A model generated the notes under the pieces. The model saw only the letters and a program-made list of their open reading frames with translations, did no database searches and was not told where the DNA came from. Shown here piece after piece: positions 20,513 to 30,187 of a stretch of DNA of 64,000 bases. The translations under genes were made by a program, and so were the position numbers. Origin of the DNA: Bauldia sp. (GTDB lineage Bacteria; Pseudomonadota; Alphaproteobacteria; Rhizobiales; Kaistiaceae); contig JAHCJZ010000007.1 in assembly GCA_026126025.1 (NCBI GenBank), forward strand, positions 124,001 to 188,000, in the 5' to 3' direction. Position 1 is the stretch's first letter. Every line of letters begins with the position of its first letter.

Positions 20513-21545
20513 GCTTCCGCAGCAGCCCGACGATGTCGCGGACGTCATCCATCGTCTGCTCCGCCATTGCGGCCGCGCGGGCGGTGCCGTCGGCGAGGAC
20601 GCGGTCGATCTCGGCGGGGTCGGCGAGGAGGCGGCGCATCTCGCCGGCGATCGGCGAAAGGCGCGACACCGCGAGGTCGGCGAGCGCCGGCTTGAAGGCG
20701 GAGAATTGCGCGCCGCCATGCTCGCGCAGCACCGCCTCCTTCGTGGAGCCGGAGAGCGCGGCGTAGATGTCGACGAGGTTCTCCGCCTCGGGGCGGCCCT
20801 TCAGCCCCTCGACCGCCGACGGCAGCGGTTCGGGGTCGGTCTTCGCCTTGCGGAGCTTCTGCGCGATCGTGTCGGCGTCGTCGGTGAGGTTGATGCGCGA
20901 ATATTCCGACGGGTCGGATTTCGACATCTTCTTGGTGCCGTCGCGAAGGCTCATCACGCGCGTCGCGCTGCCCTCGATCAGCGGCTCGGGCAGCGGGAAA
21001 TACTCCGTGCCATGGCCGTTGCCGGCGATCGATTCGGCATAGTCATTGTTGAATTTCTGCGCGATGTCGCGCGACAGCTCCAGATGCTGCTTCTGGTCCT
21101 CGCCGACCGGGACGTGGGTGGCGCGGTAGACGAGGATGTCGGCGGCCATCAGCGTCGGATAGGCGAAGAGCCCGACCGAGGCGTTCTCGCGATCCTTGCC
21201 GGCCTTCTCCTTGAACTGCGTCATGCGGTTGAGCCAGCCCATCCGCGCGATGCAGTTGAACACCCAGGCGAGTTCGGCGTGCTGCGGCACCTGGCTCTGG
21301 TTGAAGATGATGTTCTTCCGCGGGTCGATGCCGACGGCGATCAGCGCCGCGGCGACCTCGCGCGTGCTCTTCACCAGCTCCTGCGGCTCCTGCCAGACCG
21401 TGATCGCGTGGAGGTCGACCACGCAATAGATGCAGTCATAGCGCTCCTGCAGCGCCACCCAGCGCATGATCGCGCCGAGATAGTTGCCGAGGTGGAGATT
21501 GCCGGTCGGCTGGACGCCGGAAAAGACGAGTGGCCGATGCGCCAT
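20508..21545 (-). CDS. trpS: Tryptophanyl-tRNA synthetase
   Basis: Class I aminoacyl-tRNA synthetase charging tRNA-Trp. The 345-residue protein has the HIGH-equivalent motif in [18 protein letters not shown] (around 9-26) and the KMSKS motif in [16 protein letters not shown] (about 215). It ends LRKR. Its length is right for the bacterial enzyme. It follows murJ by about 60 bp on the same strand. Nothing unusual is seen in the coding region. Confidence 0.97.
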   Translation of the reverse strand: MAHRPLVFSGVQPTGNLHLGNYLGAIMRWVALQERYDCIYCVVDLHAITVWQEPQELVKSTREVAAALIAVGIDPRKNIIFNQSQVPQHAELAWVFNCIARMGWLNRMTQFKEKAGKDRENASVGLFAYPTLMAADILVYRATHVPVGEDQKQHLELSRDIAQKFNNDYAESIAGNGHGTEYFPLPEPLIEGSATRVMSLRDGTKKMSKSDPSEYSRINLTDDADTIAQKLRKAKTDPEPLPSAVEGLKGRPEAENLVDIYAALSGSTKEAVLREHGGAQFSAFKPALADLAVSRLSPIAGEMRRLLADPAEIDRVLADGTARAAAMAEQTMDDVRDIVGLLRKR

Positions 21546-21607
21546 GGGAGGGGTCCTTCGCGAAGCGGCCCGCTATATGGCCGGCCGGACGCGGAGGCAA
21601 GCGGCGG

Positions 21608-23179
21608 TCAGGTCGCCCGGCGGCGGCGGTTGCGCAATGCGCCGAGATATTTGCGGAAGTCGACCGCGCCGGTGAGCTGGACGAAGAGCACGAACAGCGC
21701 GATGCCGCCGACCACCACGCCGAGGATGCCGCCATAGCGCAGCCAGGGCGACGGGTCGAACAGCCAGGCGGTGTAGATGCCGCGCGTCGCCCAGAGGACG
21801 GCGCCCATCAGCACGGCGGCGAGAAGGATCAGCGGCACGCGGCGCCGCAGCCCGTCGTCGATCCTGAATTCGCCGCGGCGCCACAGGGTGAAGCCGAGGA
21901 GCCCGGCATTGACCCAGCCGGCGATGCTGGTGGCGATGGCGATGCCGACATGCTCCAGCGGCCCGAACAGCGCGAGCGACAGCACCACGTTCACCACCAT
22001 GCCGATCGCGGCGAACCACATCGGGGTGCGGGTGTCCTCGCGGGCGAAGAAGCCGGGCTGGAACACCTTGATCAGCACGAAGGCGGGAAGCCCCGCGGCG
22101 AAGGCGGCGAGCGCGTTGGCGGTCGCGAGGCTGTCGGCGGCGTCGAACGCGCCGCGCTCGAACAGCACCTTCACGATCGGCGTCGCCAGCACGAGGAGCG
22201 CGATCGCGGCGGGCAGCGTTAGCGCCATGGCGAATTCCAGCGCCCGGTTCTGGGTGTGCGCGGCGGTGTCCTCATGGCCGGTGCGCAGCTGCCGCGTCAG
22301 GTCGGGCAGCAGCACCACGCCGACCGCGACGCCGACAATGCCGAGCGGCAGCTGGTAGATGCGGTCGGCGTAATAGAGGAACGACACCGCGCCGGGCGCG
22401 AGCGACGCGATGATGGTGCCGACGACGATGTTGATCTGGGTGACGCCGCCGGCGAGCGCGCCGGGAATCGCGAGCTTCACCAGCCGCTTCACCGCCGGCG
22501 TGAGGCGCGGCAGCCGCGGCCACAGCGGCAAGCCCATGCGGGCCGAGGCCCACACCACCACGGCGAGCTGCAGCACGCCGCCGATGACGGTGGCGACGGA
22601 GAGGATGATGCCGGCGTCCGGGGTCTCGCTGTAGTCCGCGAGGATGACCCAGGCGAGCGCAGCGATGAAGACGACGTTGAGCATCGCCGGGGCGAAGGCT
22701 GCTGCCGCGAATTTGCCGCGGGCGTTGAGGACGCCGGAATAAAGAGCGAGCAGCGAGACCAGCGCGAGATAGGGGAAGAGGATGCGGGTGAGCAGCACCG
22801 CTAGGTCGAACTTCTCCGGATCCTCCGAGAAGCCGGGCGCCAGCACATACATCAGGATCGGCATGAGGATTTCGGCGAGGCCGATGACGAGAAGCAGCGT
22901 CGTCAGGAGCGCGGAGAGCGCGTCGCGGGCGAACTCCTTCGCCTCCTCATGGCCGCGCTCCTCATAGGCGCGGGCGAAGAGCGGCACGAAGGCCGAGTTG
23001 AACGCCCCCTCGGCGAAGAGGCGGCGGAAGAGGTTGGGGAAGCGGAAGGCGACGAAGAACGCGTCCGCCACCACCCCCGTCCCCAGCGCCGCCGCCATGA
23101 ACATGTCGCGCACAAAGCCGAGCACGCGGCTCGACGCCGTCGCCCCGCCGACGGTGACGAAGTTGCGGAGGAGGCTCAT
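21608..23179 (-). CDS. murJ: Lipid II flippase MurJ (MviN)
   Basis: Peptidoglycan precursor flippase of the inner membrane. The 523-residue protein starts at the ATG at 23179 (MSLLRNFVTVGGATASSRVL) and has about 14 membrane segments. Family motifs include FVRDMFMAAALGTG, ADAFFVAFRFPNLFRRLFAEGAFNSAF (read from residues about 35-62, interrupted here) and GVTQINIVVGT. The C-terminus ends FRKYLGALRNRRRRAT. The upstream extension into the tandem and palindromic repeats is rejected. A set of five exact 7-bp tandem units lies 26-60 bp before the ATG. Confidence 0.95.
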   Translation of the reverse strand: MSLLRNFVTVGGATASSRVLGFVRDMFMAAALGTGVVADAFFVAFRFPNLFRRLFAEGAFNSAFVPLFARAYEERGHEEAKEFARDALSALLTTLLLVIGLAEILMPILMYVLAPGFSEDPEKFDLAVLLTRILFPYLALVSLLALYSGVLNARGKFAAAAFAPAMLNVVFIAALAWVILADYSETPDAGIILSVATVIGGVLQLAVVVWASARMGLPLWPRLPRLTPAVKRLVKLAIPGALAGGVTQINIVVGTIIASLAPGAVSFLYYADRIYQLPLGIVGVAVGVVLLPDLTRQLRTGHEDTAAHTQNRALEFAMALTLPAAIALLVLATPIVKVLFERGAFDAADSLATANALAAFAAGLPAFVLIKVFQPGFFAREDTRTPMWFAAIGMVVNVVLSLALFGPLEHVGIAIATSIAGWVNAGLLGFTLWRRGEFRIDDGLRRRVPLILLAAVLMGAVLWATRGIYTAWLFDPSPWLRYGGILGVVVGGIALFVLFVQLTGAVDFRKYLGALRNRRRRAT

Positions 23180-23204
23180 GCGTTCCCTCCCCCATTGCGG
23201 GGTA

Positions 23205-23239
23205 GGCAGTCGGCAGTTGGCAGTCGGCAGTCGGCAGCC
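23205..23239. repeat. Five tandem 7-bp units upstream of murJ
   Basis: Units GGCAGTC, GGCAGTT, GGCAGTC, GGCAGTC, GGCAGCC run without gaps from 23205 to 23239, 26 bp before the murJ start codon on the minus strand. Short perfect units in tandem can change copy number by slippage, which would alter promoter or leader spacing of murJ. Confidence 0.85.
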
Positions 23240-23247
23240 ACGACACT

Positions 23248-23423
23248 CGTCATTCCGGCGAAGGCCGGAATCCAGTGCGCGGAACGCGGTCCTTCGAGGC
23301 CCGGCTTCGCCGGGCACCTCAGGACGAGGCCAATTAACTTCTCATCGACCTCATCCTGAGGTGCGAGCGACCGAAGGGAGCGAGCCTCGAAGGATGAACC
23401 CTGGCCTTCGTCGGGGTGACGAG
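23248..23423. repeat. Composite of two palindromic repeat families downstream of glnD
   Basis: The outer arms are the GTCATTCCGGCGAAGGCCGG family (23249-23276 and its inverse partner 23399-23423). Nested inside is a second family with GTCCTTCGAGGCCCGGCTTC (from 23291) continuing to GGGCACCTCAGGA. Its inverted partner CTCATCCTGAGGTGC (about 23351-23365) continues to GAGCCTCGAAGGATG. A copy of the inner family also occurs upstream of glnD at 26307-26412. Confidence 0.85.
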
Positions 23424-23437
23424 AAGGTCGGGGCACG

Positions 23438-26275
23438 TCAGGCGGCGCCGCGGCGGGGCGCTTTGGGCGCGGCGGCGGGCGGGTCGAAGGCCTGCTCCAG
23501 GCGGCGGCGGATCGCGGCCATGCGCGCCGGGTTGGTGACCTTCTGCCCGATGAGATCGCTGACATAGAAGACGTCGACCGCCCGCTCGCCAAAGGTCGTG
23601 ATATGCGCCGAGGCGATGTTCAGATTGAGGTCGGAGAGGATACGGGTGAGATCGTAAAGAAGTCCGGGCCGGTCGAGGCCGGACGCCTCGATCGCGGTGA
23701 ACTGGTCGGACCAGGAATTGTCGATGACGATCCGCGGGGTGAGGTTGAAGGCGCGGTAGCGCGGCTTCGGCTTGGCCTTCACCGCGACCACCCGGTCAGG
23801 GAGGCGCACCGCGCCGGACAGCGCCTCCTCGATCACCGTGCGGATCTTGCGCGCGCGGCGCTGCTCGTCCTCGTCGTCCGCGAACTCGCGCGAGATGAAG
23901 ATCGAGTCGAGCGCGAGGCCGTCGGTGGTGGTGAAGATCTGGGCATCGACGATGTTGGCGCCCGCCACGGCGCAGGCGCCGGCGATGATCGACAGCAGCC
24001 GCGGATGGTCGGGCGCGAGGATGGTGATCTCGGTCACCGCCTCGAAGGGTAGCAGCGTCACCTCGGTGGCGAGCGTGCGGCCCTCGCGATCCGCCTCTCG
24101 GATCATCGCGGCATGGGCAAGCTTGTGGGGCATGTCGACGCGCAGGAGATAGGCCGGATAGAGCCGCTCGACATAGCGGCGGCGCTCGGCCTCCGGCCAG
24201 TCCGCCAGCTTCTCCGCCAGCTCGCGGCGCGCCGCCTCGACGCGCATCCGGCGCGTGACCTGGCTGTGGCCGCCGGTCAGCACCGTCTCGGTCTCCCAGT
24301 AGAGCGTGCGCAGCAGCTGGCCCTTCCAGCCGTTCCACACGCCCGGCCCAACGGCGCGGATGTCGGCGATGGTGAGGATGAGGAGGAGCTTCAGCCGCTC
24401 CATGTCCTGCACGACCGCGGCGAAATCCTGGATCGTCTTCGGGTCGTTGAGGTCGCGCTGCTGTGCGGTGAGGCTCATCAGGAGGTGGTGCTCGACCAGC
24501 CAGGCGAGCGTGTCGACCTGGGGCGGCGTCAGGCCGAAGCGCGGCCCGAGCTTTCGCGCCACCCGCGCGCCGGCGATCGAATGATCCTCCGGGCGGCCCT
24601 TGGCGATGTCGTGGAGGAGCATCGCGATGTAGAGGACGGTGCGGTCCTTCAGGGTCGGCCAGATCTCGGCGGCGAGCGGATGCTCCTCGTCGAGTTCGCC
24701 GCGCTCGATCCGCGACAGGCCGCCGACGGCGCGGATCAGGTGCTCGTCCACCGTATAGTGGTGGTACATGTTGAACTGCATCATCGCGACGACCTTGCCG
24801 AAATCCGGCACGAAGCGGCCGAGGACGCCGGTCTCGTTCATCAGCCGCAGCGTCGCCTCCGGGTTCTTGCGCGAGGCGAGAAGGTCGACGAAGAGGCGAT
24901 TGGCCTCCGGGTCGGCGCGCAGCCTGCCGTCGATCAGGCCGAGCTGGCGGGTGATGCGCTGCGTCGCGTCGGGATGGAGCGGCAGGTCGGCACCGTCGGC
25001 GATGGTGAAGATGCGGATGAGGTTCACCGGGTCGCGGGTGAACACGTCGTCATCGGCGATGTTGAGGCGGTCGTTCTCGACGATGAAGTCGGCGGAGCCG
25101 GCGATCTTCTTCCGCCGCCTGCCGCCGAACAGCCGGCCGAGCCGCGGCGCGGCCTTGACGTGGTGCTCCTCCAGCGCGGCGCAGAAGATGCGGGTGAGGT
25201 CGCCGACATCCTTCGCCACGAGGAAGTAGTGCTTCATGAAGCGCTCGACGTCCTCCATGCCGGGATGGTCGGTGTAGCCGAGCCGCTCCGCCATCGGCCG
25301 CTGCACCTCGAAGGACAGCCGCTCTTCCGCGCGGCCGGCGAGGAAGTGGAGGTTGCAGCGGACAACCCACAGGAACTCTTCGGCCTTCTGGAAGCGCTCC
25401 AGCTCGGCGCGCGAGAAGACGCCGGCCTTGACCAGCTCGTCCATCGACTGGGTGCGGTAGACGTATTTCGCGATCCAGAAGAGCGTGTGGAGATCGCGAA
25501 GGCCGCCCTTGCCGTCCTTGATGTTGGGCTCGACGAGGTAGCGCGAGGCGCCCTGCTTCTGGTGCCGCTCGTCGCGCTCGGCGAGCTTGGCGGCGACGAA
25601 CTCGGCGGCCGTGCCCTTCACTACCTCCTTGTCGAAGCGGGCGGTCAGCGCATCGAGGAGTGCGCGGTCGCCGCAAACGAAGCGCGCCTCCAGCACGGCG
25701 GTGCGGATCGTCATGTCGGACCGGGCGAGGCGGATGCATTCGTCGACCGTCCGCGTCGCCTGGCCGACTTTGAAGCCCATGTCCCAAAGGCGGTAGAGGA
25801 TATAGTCCGCGAGCTTGCGCAGTCGCGGCGTGCTCTTCGCCGGCATCAGGAAGAGAAGGTCGATGTCGGAGCCGGGCGCCAGCGTGCCGCGGCCATAGCC
25901 GCCGACCGCCACCACCGCCATCGCAGGCCCGCCGCCCTTCTCCGGCGGGACGACGTGCTTGCCGGCGAAGTCGTGGATGACGCGGATCAGGCTGTCCTGG
26001 AGATCGGAGAGCCGCCGCGCGCAGAGCGTCCCCTTCCCCTCCTGGAGCAGCAGCACCTCGGCCTTGGTATGGCCGTCGGCCAGAGCCTTCTTCAGCCGGG
26101 AGAGGATCGCCGTCGCGGTGTCGCCGCTCGTTACGTCGCCGCGCGCGGCCAGCGCGTCGAGCCAGCTCGCCAGCGCGGCCGCATCGATCAGGGCATCCGC
26201 CGGCGCCGCGGCATGTTCGGATTCGCGAACCGTCATCGGCCGGGACTGATAGCGCCAAACATAGCGGGAAGCCAT
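23438..26275 (-). CDS. glnD: [Protein-PII] uridylyltransferase / uridylyl-removing enzyme
   Basis: Bifunctional sensor of glutamine that uridylylates and deuridylylates PII proteins. The 945-residue protein has the nucleotidyltransferase signature GRGTLAPGSDIDLLFLMPA (around 130-150) and the helical linker EMPFC-like region. The HD domain has ALLHDIAKGRPEDHS and VEHHLLMS, and two C-terminal ACT domains begin TEITILAPDHPRLLSIIAGA and AIEASGLDRPGLLYDLTRIL. The start may be 26275 or the ATG thirteen codons in (MTVRESEHAAAP). It is flanked on both sides by members of the same palindromic repeat family. Confidence 0.96.
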   Translation of the reverse strand: MASRYVWRYQSRPMTVRESEHAAAPADALIDAAALASWLDALAARGDVTSGDTATAILSRLKKALADGHTKAEVLLLQEGKGTLCARRLSDLQDSLIRVIHDFAGKHVVPPEKGGGPAMAVVAVGGYGRGTLAPGSDIDLLFLMPAKSTPRLRKLADYILYRLWDMGFKVGQATRTVDECIRLARSDMTIRTAVLEARFVCGDRALLDALTARFDKEVVKGTAAEFVAAKLAERDERHQKQGASRYLVEPNIKDGKGGLRDLHTLFWIAKYVYRTQSMDELVKAGVFSRAELERFQKAEEFLWVVRCNLHFLAGRAEERLSFEVQRPMAERLGYTDHPGMEDVERFMKHYFLVAKDVGDLTRIFCAALEEHHVKAAPRLGRLFGGRRRKKIAGSADFIVENDRLNIADDDVFTRDPVNLIRIFTIADGADLPLHPDATQRITRQLGLIDGRLRADPEANRLFVDLLASRKNPEATLRLMNETGVLGRFVPDFGKVVAMMQFNMYHHYTVDEHLIRAVGGLSRIERGELDEEHPLAAEIWPTLKDRTVLYIAMLLHDIAKGRPEDHSIAGARVARKLGPRFGLTPPQVDTLAWLVEHHLLMSLTAQQRDLNDPKTIQDFAAVVQDMERLKLLLILTIADIRAVGPGVWNGWKGQLLRTLYWETETVLTGGHSQVTRRMRVEAARRELAEKLADWPEAERRRYVERLYPAYLLRVDMPHKLAHAAMIREADREGRTLATEVTLLPFEAVTEITILAPDHPRLLSIIAGACAVAGANIVDAQIFTTTDGLALDSIFISREFADDEDEQRRARKIRTVIEEALSGAVRLPDRVVAVKAKPKPRYRAFNLTPRIVIDNSWSDQFTAIEASGLDRPGLLYDLTRILSDLNLNIASAHITTFGERAVDVFYVSDLIGQKVTNPARMAAIRRRLEQAFDPPAAAPKAPRRGAA

Positions 26276-26306
26276 GCGGATTCGGCCAGCGCACCCGCTA
26301 TCCCGG

Positions 26307-26412
26307 ACCTCATCCTGAGGTGCTCGCGCAGCGAGCCTCGAAGGACCAGCGGCGCTACACGTCGGGTCCTTCGAGGCCCGGCTGCGCCGGGCACCTCAGG
26401 ATGAGGTCTGGA
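26307..26412. repeat. CCTCATCCTGAGGTGC-type palindromic repeat between glnD and mutS
   Basis: Left arm ACCTCATCCTGAGGTGCTCG (from 26308) to GCGAGCCTCGAAGGACC, right arm GGTCCTTCGAGGCCCGGCTG to GGGCACCTCAGGATGAGGT ending near 26412. The two arms are inverted. The 190 bp between the glnD start and mutS stop hold only this repeat. Confidence 0.9.
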
Positions 26413-26465
26413 TAGGAAACGTGCCCCTGAGGCGGCGGCCGTCAAGGAGGGACGATGAGAAGGCG

Positions 26466-29144
26466 CTACTTCAGCAAATCCCGCAGCCGGTAGAGCGCCT
26501 CCAGCGCTTCGCGGGGGGACATCTCGTCGGGCCGCATCGCCTCCAGCGCCGCGCGCAACGCGTCCGCGGCCGGTGGTTCCGGCGCGGCGGTGCGGAAGAG
26601 GGGCAGATCATCGATCATCGCGGCGGCGGGGGAGCGGCGGTCGGCGGCTTCGAGGCGTTTCAGCACCTCGCGGGCGCGGGCGATGACGGCGGGCGGCAGG
26701 CCCGCGAGGCGGGCGACCTGGATGCCGTAGGAGCGGTCGGCGGCGCCCGGCACGATCTGGTGCAGGAAGGCGACCTCGCCCTTCCATTCCTTCACCCGCA
26801 CGGTCGCATTGTGGAGGCGCGGCAGGCGGGCGGTGAGCGCGGTCAGCTCGTGATAGTGCGTGGCGAAGAGCGCACGCGAGCGGTTGACGTCGTGGAGATG
26901 CTCGATCGCGGCCCAGGCGATCGAGAGGCCGTCGAAGGTGGCGGTGCCGCGGCCGATCTCGTCGAGGATCACCAGCGAGCGCTCGCCCGCCTGGTTGAGG
27001 ATGGCGGCGGTCTCGACCATCTCGACCATGAAGGTCGACCGCCCGCGGGCGAGGTCGTCGGCGGCGCCGACGCGCGAGAAGAGCCGGTCGACGACGCCGA
27101 TCCGCGCCGCCGCGGCGGGCACGAACGAGCCGGACTGCGCCAGGATCGCGATCAGCGCGTTCTGGCGGAGGAAGGTCGACTTGCCCGCCATGTTGGGGCC
27201 GGTGACGAGCCAGATGCGTCCGACCTCGCCGTCCGCCGCCGGGCCGAGGTCGCAATCATTGGCGACGAAGGACTGCCCCGTCGGGCGGAGCGCCTGCTCG
27301 ACCACGGGATGGCGCCCGCCGGTGACGTGCAGCGCGAGGGAGCGGTCGACGGTGGGCCGCGACCAGGCCTCGGCCTCCGCCAGCTCGGCGAGGCCGGCGG
27401 CGACATCGATCGCCGCGAGCGCTTCGGCGGCGGCGCGGAGCGCGGCGGCGTCCGCGAGGACCATCGCGCGGAGCTCGTCGAACACGCCGAGCTCGATCGC
27501 GAGCGCGCGGTCGGCCGCGCCGGCGATCCGCGACTGGAGGTCGGCGAGCTCGGTGGTGGTGAAGCGGAGCGCGCCCGCCATGGTCTGGCGGTGGATGAAG
27601 CGCGCATTGAGCGGCGGTGCGAGCAGGCGGTCGCCGGCGCCGGCCGCGACCTCGATGAAATAGCCGAGGACGTTGTTGTGCTTCACCTTGAGGCCGCGGA
27701 GCTCGGTCTCCGCGGCGTAGGTAGCCTGCAGGCCGGCGATCACCTTGCGGCTCTCGTCGCGGAGCGCCCGCGCCTCGTCCAGCTCGGCCCGTGCGCCGGC
27801 GCGCACGAAACCGCCGTCGCGGGCGAGGAGCGGCAGCTCGTCGCCCAGCGTCGCCGCCAGGGTTGCGCCGAGCGACGCGGGGACCGCGGCAAGGTCGCGG
27901 AGGGCGTCGGCGATCTCGGCCGGCGGCGCGGAGGCGGCAAGATCGCCCGCCAGCGCCGCCGCGGCGTCGAGCCCGAAGCGGGTCGCGGCGAGGTCGCGCG
28001 GGCCGCCGCGGCCGAGCGCGAGACGCGACAGCGCGCGGACGATGTCGGGCGCGGACTCCAGCGCCTTCCGGATCGCGCGGCGGAGCGGACCGCGCTCGCG
28101 GAAGAACGCGACGGCATCGAGCCGGCGGTCGATCGCGGCGGGGTCGGTCAGCGGGCTGGCGAGGCGCGCGGCGAGAAGGCGCGAGCCGGCGCCGGTGACG
28201 GTGCGGTCGATCGCGGCGAGGAGGCTGCCGCGCCGGTCGCCGCCGAGCGTTTCGGTGAGCTCGAGATTGGCGCGGGTCGCGGCGTCGATGAGCATCGCGT
28301 CGCCGGCGCTCTCGCGCAACGGCGGCGACAGCGACGGGCGTGCGCCGATCTGGGTGCGCTCGACATAGGCGAGGACGGCTGAGGCCGCGGCGAGTTCGAC
28401 GCGCGAGAACGCGCCCTGGCCGTCGAGCGTGGCGAGGCCGAAGGCGGCAGCGATCCGCGCCGGCGCGGTGGCGGCGTCGAACAGCGGCGCCGGCAGCGGC
28501 GTCACCGCGGCGCGCGGCGCTTCGAGGAGCGCGCGAAGGGCGGGATCGGCGAAGAGCGCCTCGGGCACGATGATCTCGCGCGGCGCAATGCGCGCCAGCT
28601 CGGCGGCGAGCCGGTCGCCGCCGGCAGCGGCGACGCGGAAATCGCCGGTCGAGATGTCGATCCAGGCGATGGCGAAATCGTCGGCGTCAGCGCCGCGCGC
28701 CCGGGCGACGGCGGCGAGGAAATTGTTGGCGCGGGCGTCGAGGAGCGCGTCCTCGGTCAGCGTCCCCGGCGTCACGAGCCGCACCACGGCGCGGCGCACG
28801 ACCGACTTGCCGCCGCGCTTCCGCGCCTCCGCCGGATCCTCGGTCTGGTCGCAGACCGCGACGCGATGGCCGGCGGCGATCAGCTTCTGCAGATAGTCGT
28901 CGGCGGTGCGCACCGGCACGCCGCACATCGGGATGTCGTCGCCGAGATGCCGGCCGCGCTTGGTCAGCGCGATGCCGAGCGTCTTCGACGCCGCCTCGGC
29001 GTCGTCGAAGAAGAGCTCATAGAAATCGCCCATCCGATAGAACAGGAGGCAGTCCGGATGCGCGGCCTTGATCTCCAGATATTGCGCCATCATCGGCGTG
29101 GCGCGGCCGGCGTCGTTGTCGGGCTCGGGGAAGGGCTTGGTCAT
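26466..29144 (-). CDS. mutS: DNA mismatch repair protein MutS
   Basis: Mismatch recognition ATPase. The 892-residue protein begins with the mismatch-binding domain: [20 protein letters not shown], then [11 protein letters not shown] carrying the Phe-x-Glu motif (F-Y-E). The connector and lever domains have GVFDEL-type helices. The ATPase domain has Walker [15 protein letters not shown], Walker [18 protein letters not shown] and the FATHYHELT loop. The C-terminal RDLLK matches the dimer tail. Its length agrees with alphaproteobacterial MutS. The 213 bp to the next gene on the opposite strand (29145-29357) contain no recognised feature. Confidence 0.97.
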   Translation of the reverse strand: MTKPFPEPDNDAGRATPMMAQYLEIKAAHPDCLLFYRMGDFYELFFDDAEAASKTLGIALTKRGRHLGDDIPMCGVPVRTADDYLQKLIAAGHRVAVCDQTEDPAEARKRGGKSVVRRAVVRLVTPGTLTEDALLDARANNFLAAVARARGADADDFAIAWIDISTGDFRVAAAGGDRLAAELARIAPREIIVPEALFADPALRALLEAPRAAVTPLPAPLFDAATAPARIAAAFGLATLDGQGAFSRVELAAASAVLAYVERTQIGARPSLSPPLRESAGDAMLIDAATRANLELTETLGGDRRGSLLAAIDRTVTGAGSRLLAARLASPLTDPAAIDRRLDAVAFFRERGPLRRAIRKALESAPDIVRALSRLALGRGGPRDLAATRFGLDAAAALAGDLAASAPPAEIADALRDLAAVPASLGATLAATLGDELPLLARDGGFVRAGARAELDEARALRDESRKVIAGLQATYAAETELRGLKVKHNNVLGYFIEVAAGAGDRLLAPPLNARFIHRQTMAGALRFTTTELADLQSRIAGAADRALAIELGVFDELRAMVLADAAALRAAAEALAAIDVAAGLAELAEAEAWSRPTVDRSLALHVTGGRHPVVEQALRPTGQSFVANDCDLGPAADGEVGRIWLVTGPNMAGKSTFLRQNALIAILAQSGSFVPAAAARIGVVDRLFSRVGAADDLARGRSTFMVEMVETAAILNQAGERSLVILDEIGRGTATFDGLSIAWAAIEHLHDVNRSRALFATHYHELTALTARLPRLHNATVRVKEWKGEVAFLHQIVPGAADRSYGIQVARLAGLPPAVIARAREVLKRLEAADRRSPAAAMIDDLPLFRTAAPEPPAADALRAALEAMRPDEMSPREALEALYRLRDLLK

Positions 29145-29357
29145 GCGCCGACGACGCTAGGTTTCCCGCCCGACGCGCGCAATCGGGTCGCGCATGGCCG
29201 GGCGCTTCAACCACACCCGACGCTATCGCGGCGGGAGATTGACGGCCATGCCCCGGGTTTGCGACGGATATCCCCGCTTTCCACCTGGGGCGCCCGCCCC
29301 GGCATCCGGGAACGCCTGCCGCCGACAGGATCGGCGCCCGACCGGGGAGATCCGAAC

Positions 29358-29996
29358 ATGCGCACAAGGCTTCTGGCGGCTGCGGCAGGCGCCGCGATGG
29401 TGGTGACGGCCGGCGCGGTGGGGGCCGCCTATGAGGATGGCTGGTACAAGGCGCCGTTCTGGTCCGGCGAGTATCCGCGCGGCTTCACCGTCGAGACCGA
29501 CCTCACGCTCGCGATCCGCGCCGTCCCCGATCCCGACGCCGCGGCGACGATCGAATGCACGCTGCCGCAGGGCGCGACCTACCACCCGTGGAACTGGGAA
29601 CGGGTCGAGTCCGACGAGCTGGAGTTCGTCACCTTCAGCCCGACGATCGAGCATGTCGTGGTCGCCAATGGCGCCGCGTTCGCCTTCCCGCCGGAATCGA
29701 TGGAGCCGGTCGAGCTGACCTTCGAGCCCGGCGACCGCTGGGAGTTCCTCGCCTATCTCGGCGAAGGCTTCTTCTTCATCCGCTTCGAGGGCGTGGTCTA
29801 CGAGGTCGGGCAGGAGATGTACGATTTCTCCGAAGCGAGCGGCGCGGCCGCCGACGACCGCCAGCCCGACGAGTGGCTCCGCCTCACCTGCGCCAACGGC
29901 GCCCGCGGCTGGATCCTCCTCCCCGAAGCCCTCGCCCAGCCCGGCCTGACCGACGCCGCGATCACGAGCTACGGCGAAGCGTCGGACGTGGAGTAG
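29358..29996 (+). CDS. Secreted protein of unknown function
   Basis: 212 residues from the ATG at 29358. A typical Sec signal peptide (MRTRLLAAAAGAAMVVTAGA, cut probably after GAVGAA-Y) is followed by an acidic, aromatic-rich domain with several W and F residues. Two cysteines (ATIECTLPQG and LRLTCANGARGW) could form a disulfide. The repeated GW/CxxG pattern, especially the C-terminal CANGARGWILLPEAL, resembles SH3-like bacterial domains, but I cannot assign a family. It stands alone between mutS and tRNA-Gly, and a periplasmic location is likely. Confidence 0.75.
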   Translation: MRTRLLAAAAGAAMVVTAGAVGAAYEDGWYKAPFWSGEYPRGFTVETDLTLAIRAVPDPDAAATIECTLPQGATYHPWNWERVESDELEFVTFSPTIEHVVVANGAAFAFPPESMEPVELTFEPGDRWEFLAYLGEGFFFIRFEGVVYEVGQEMYDFSEASGAAADDRQPDEWLRLTCANGARGWILLPEALAQPGLTDAAITSYGEASDVE

Positions 29997-30027
29997 CCGG
30001 TCAACGCACTTGGTGTAGGAACGAAAC

Positions 30028-30101
30028 TGGAGCGGGTGAAGGGAATCGAACCCTCGTCGTAAGCTTGGGAAGCTTCTGCTCTGCCATTGAGCTACACCCG
30101 C
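30028..30101 (-). tRNA. tRNA-Gly (anticodon CCC)
   Basis: The 71-nt cloverleaf (30031-30101) begins GCGGGTGTAGCTCAATGGCA with a perfect 7-bp acceptor stem GCGGGTG/CACCCGC. The D arm is GCTC-AATGGCA-GAGC, the anticodon loop TTCCCAA (anticodon CCC), and the T arm GAGGGTTCGATTCCCTT. The 3' CCA is encoded at 30028-30030. It closely resembles bacterial tRNA-Gly(CCC). Confidence 0.95.
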
Positions 30102-30156
30102 GCGGCCACGACCATAGTCGGCGGTTGCGCGGCCTGCAATCAGACCCGGCCGCGAC

Positions 30157-30172
30157 TGTTTCACGTGGAACG
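30157..30172. other. Candidate parS centromere site
   Basis: TGTTTCACGTGGAACG matches the ParB-binding consensus TGTTNCACGTGNAACA at 15 of 16 positions including the full CACGTG core. It lies 56 bp upstream of tRNA-Gly and 15 bp after the DUF1697 stop. parS sites in alphaproteobacteria usually lie near the origin, often within tens of kilobases of parAB-gidAB. parAB are not in this window. Function is inferred from sequence identity only. Confidence 0.65.
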
Positions 30173-30187
30173 CCGTCCCCGCCGGCG

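Noticed and set aside
23205-23239. Tandem array as iterons of a replication origin
   Set aside because: Units are only 7 bp with no rep gene or DnaA boxes nearby.
24113-26404. Long open frame antisense to glnD
   Set aside because: Shadow of glnD; no recognisable motif.
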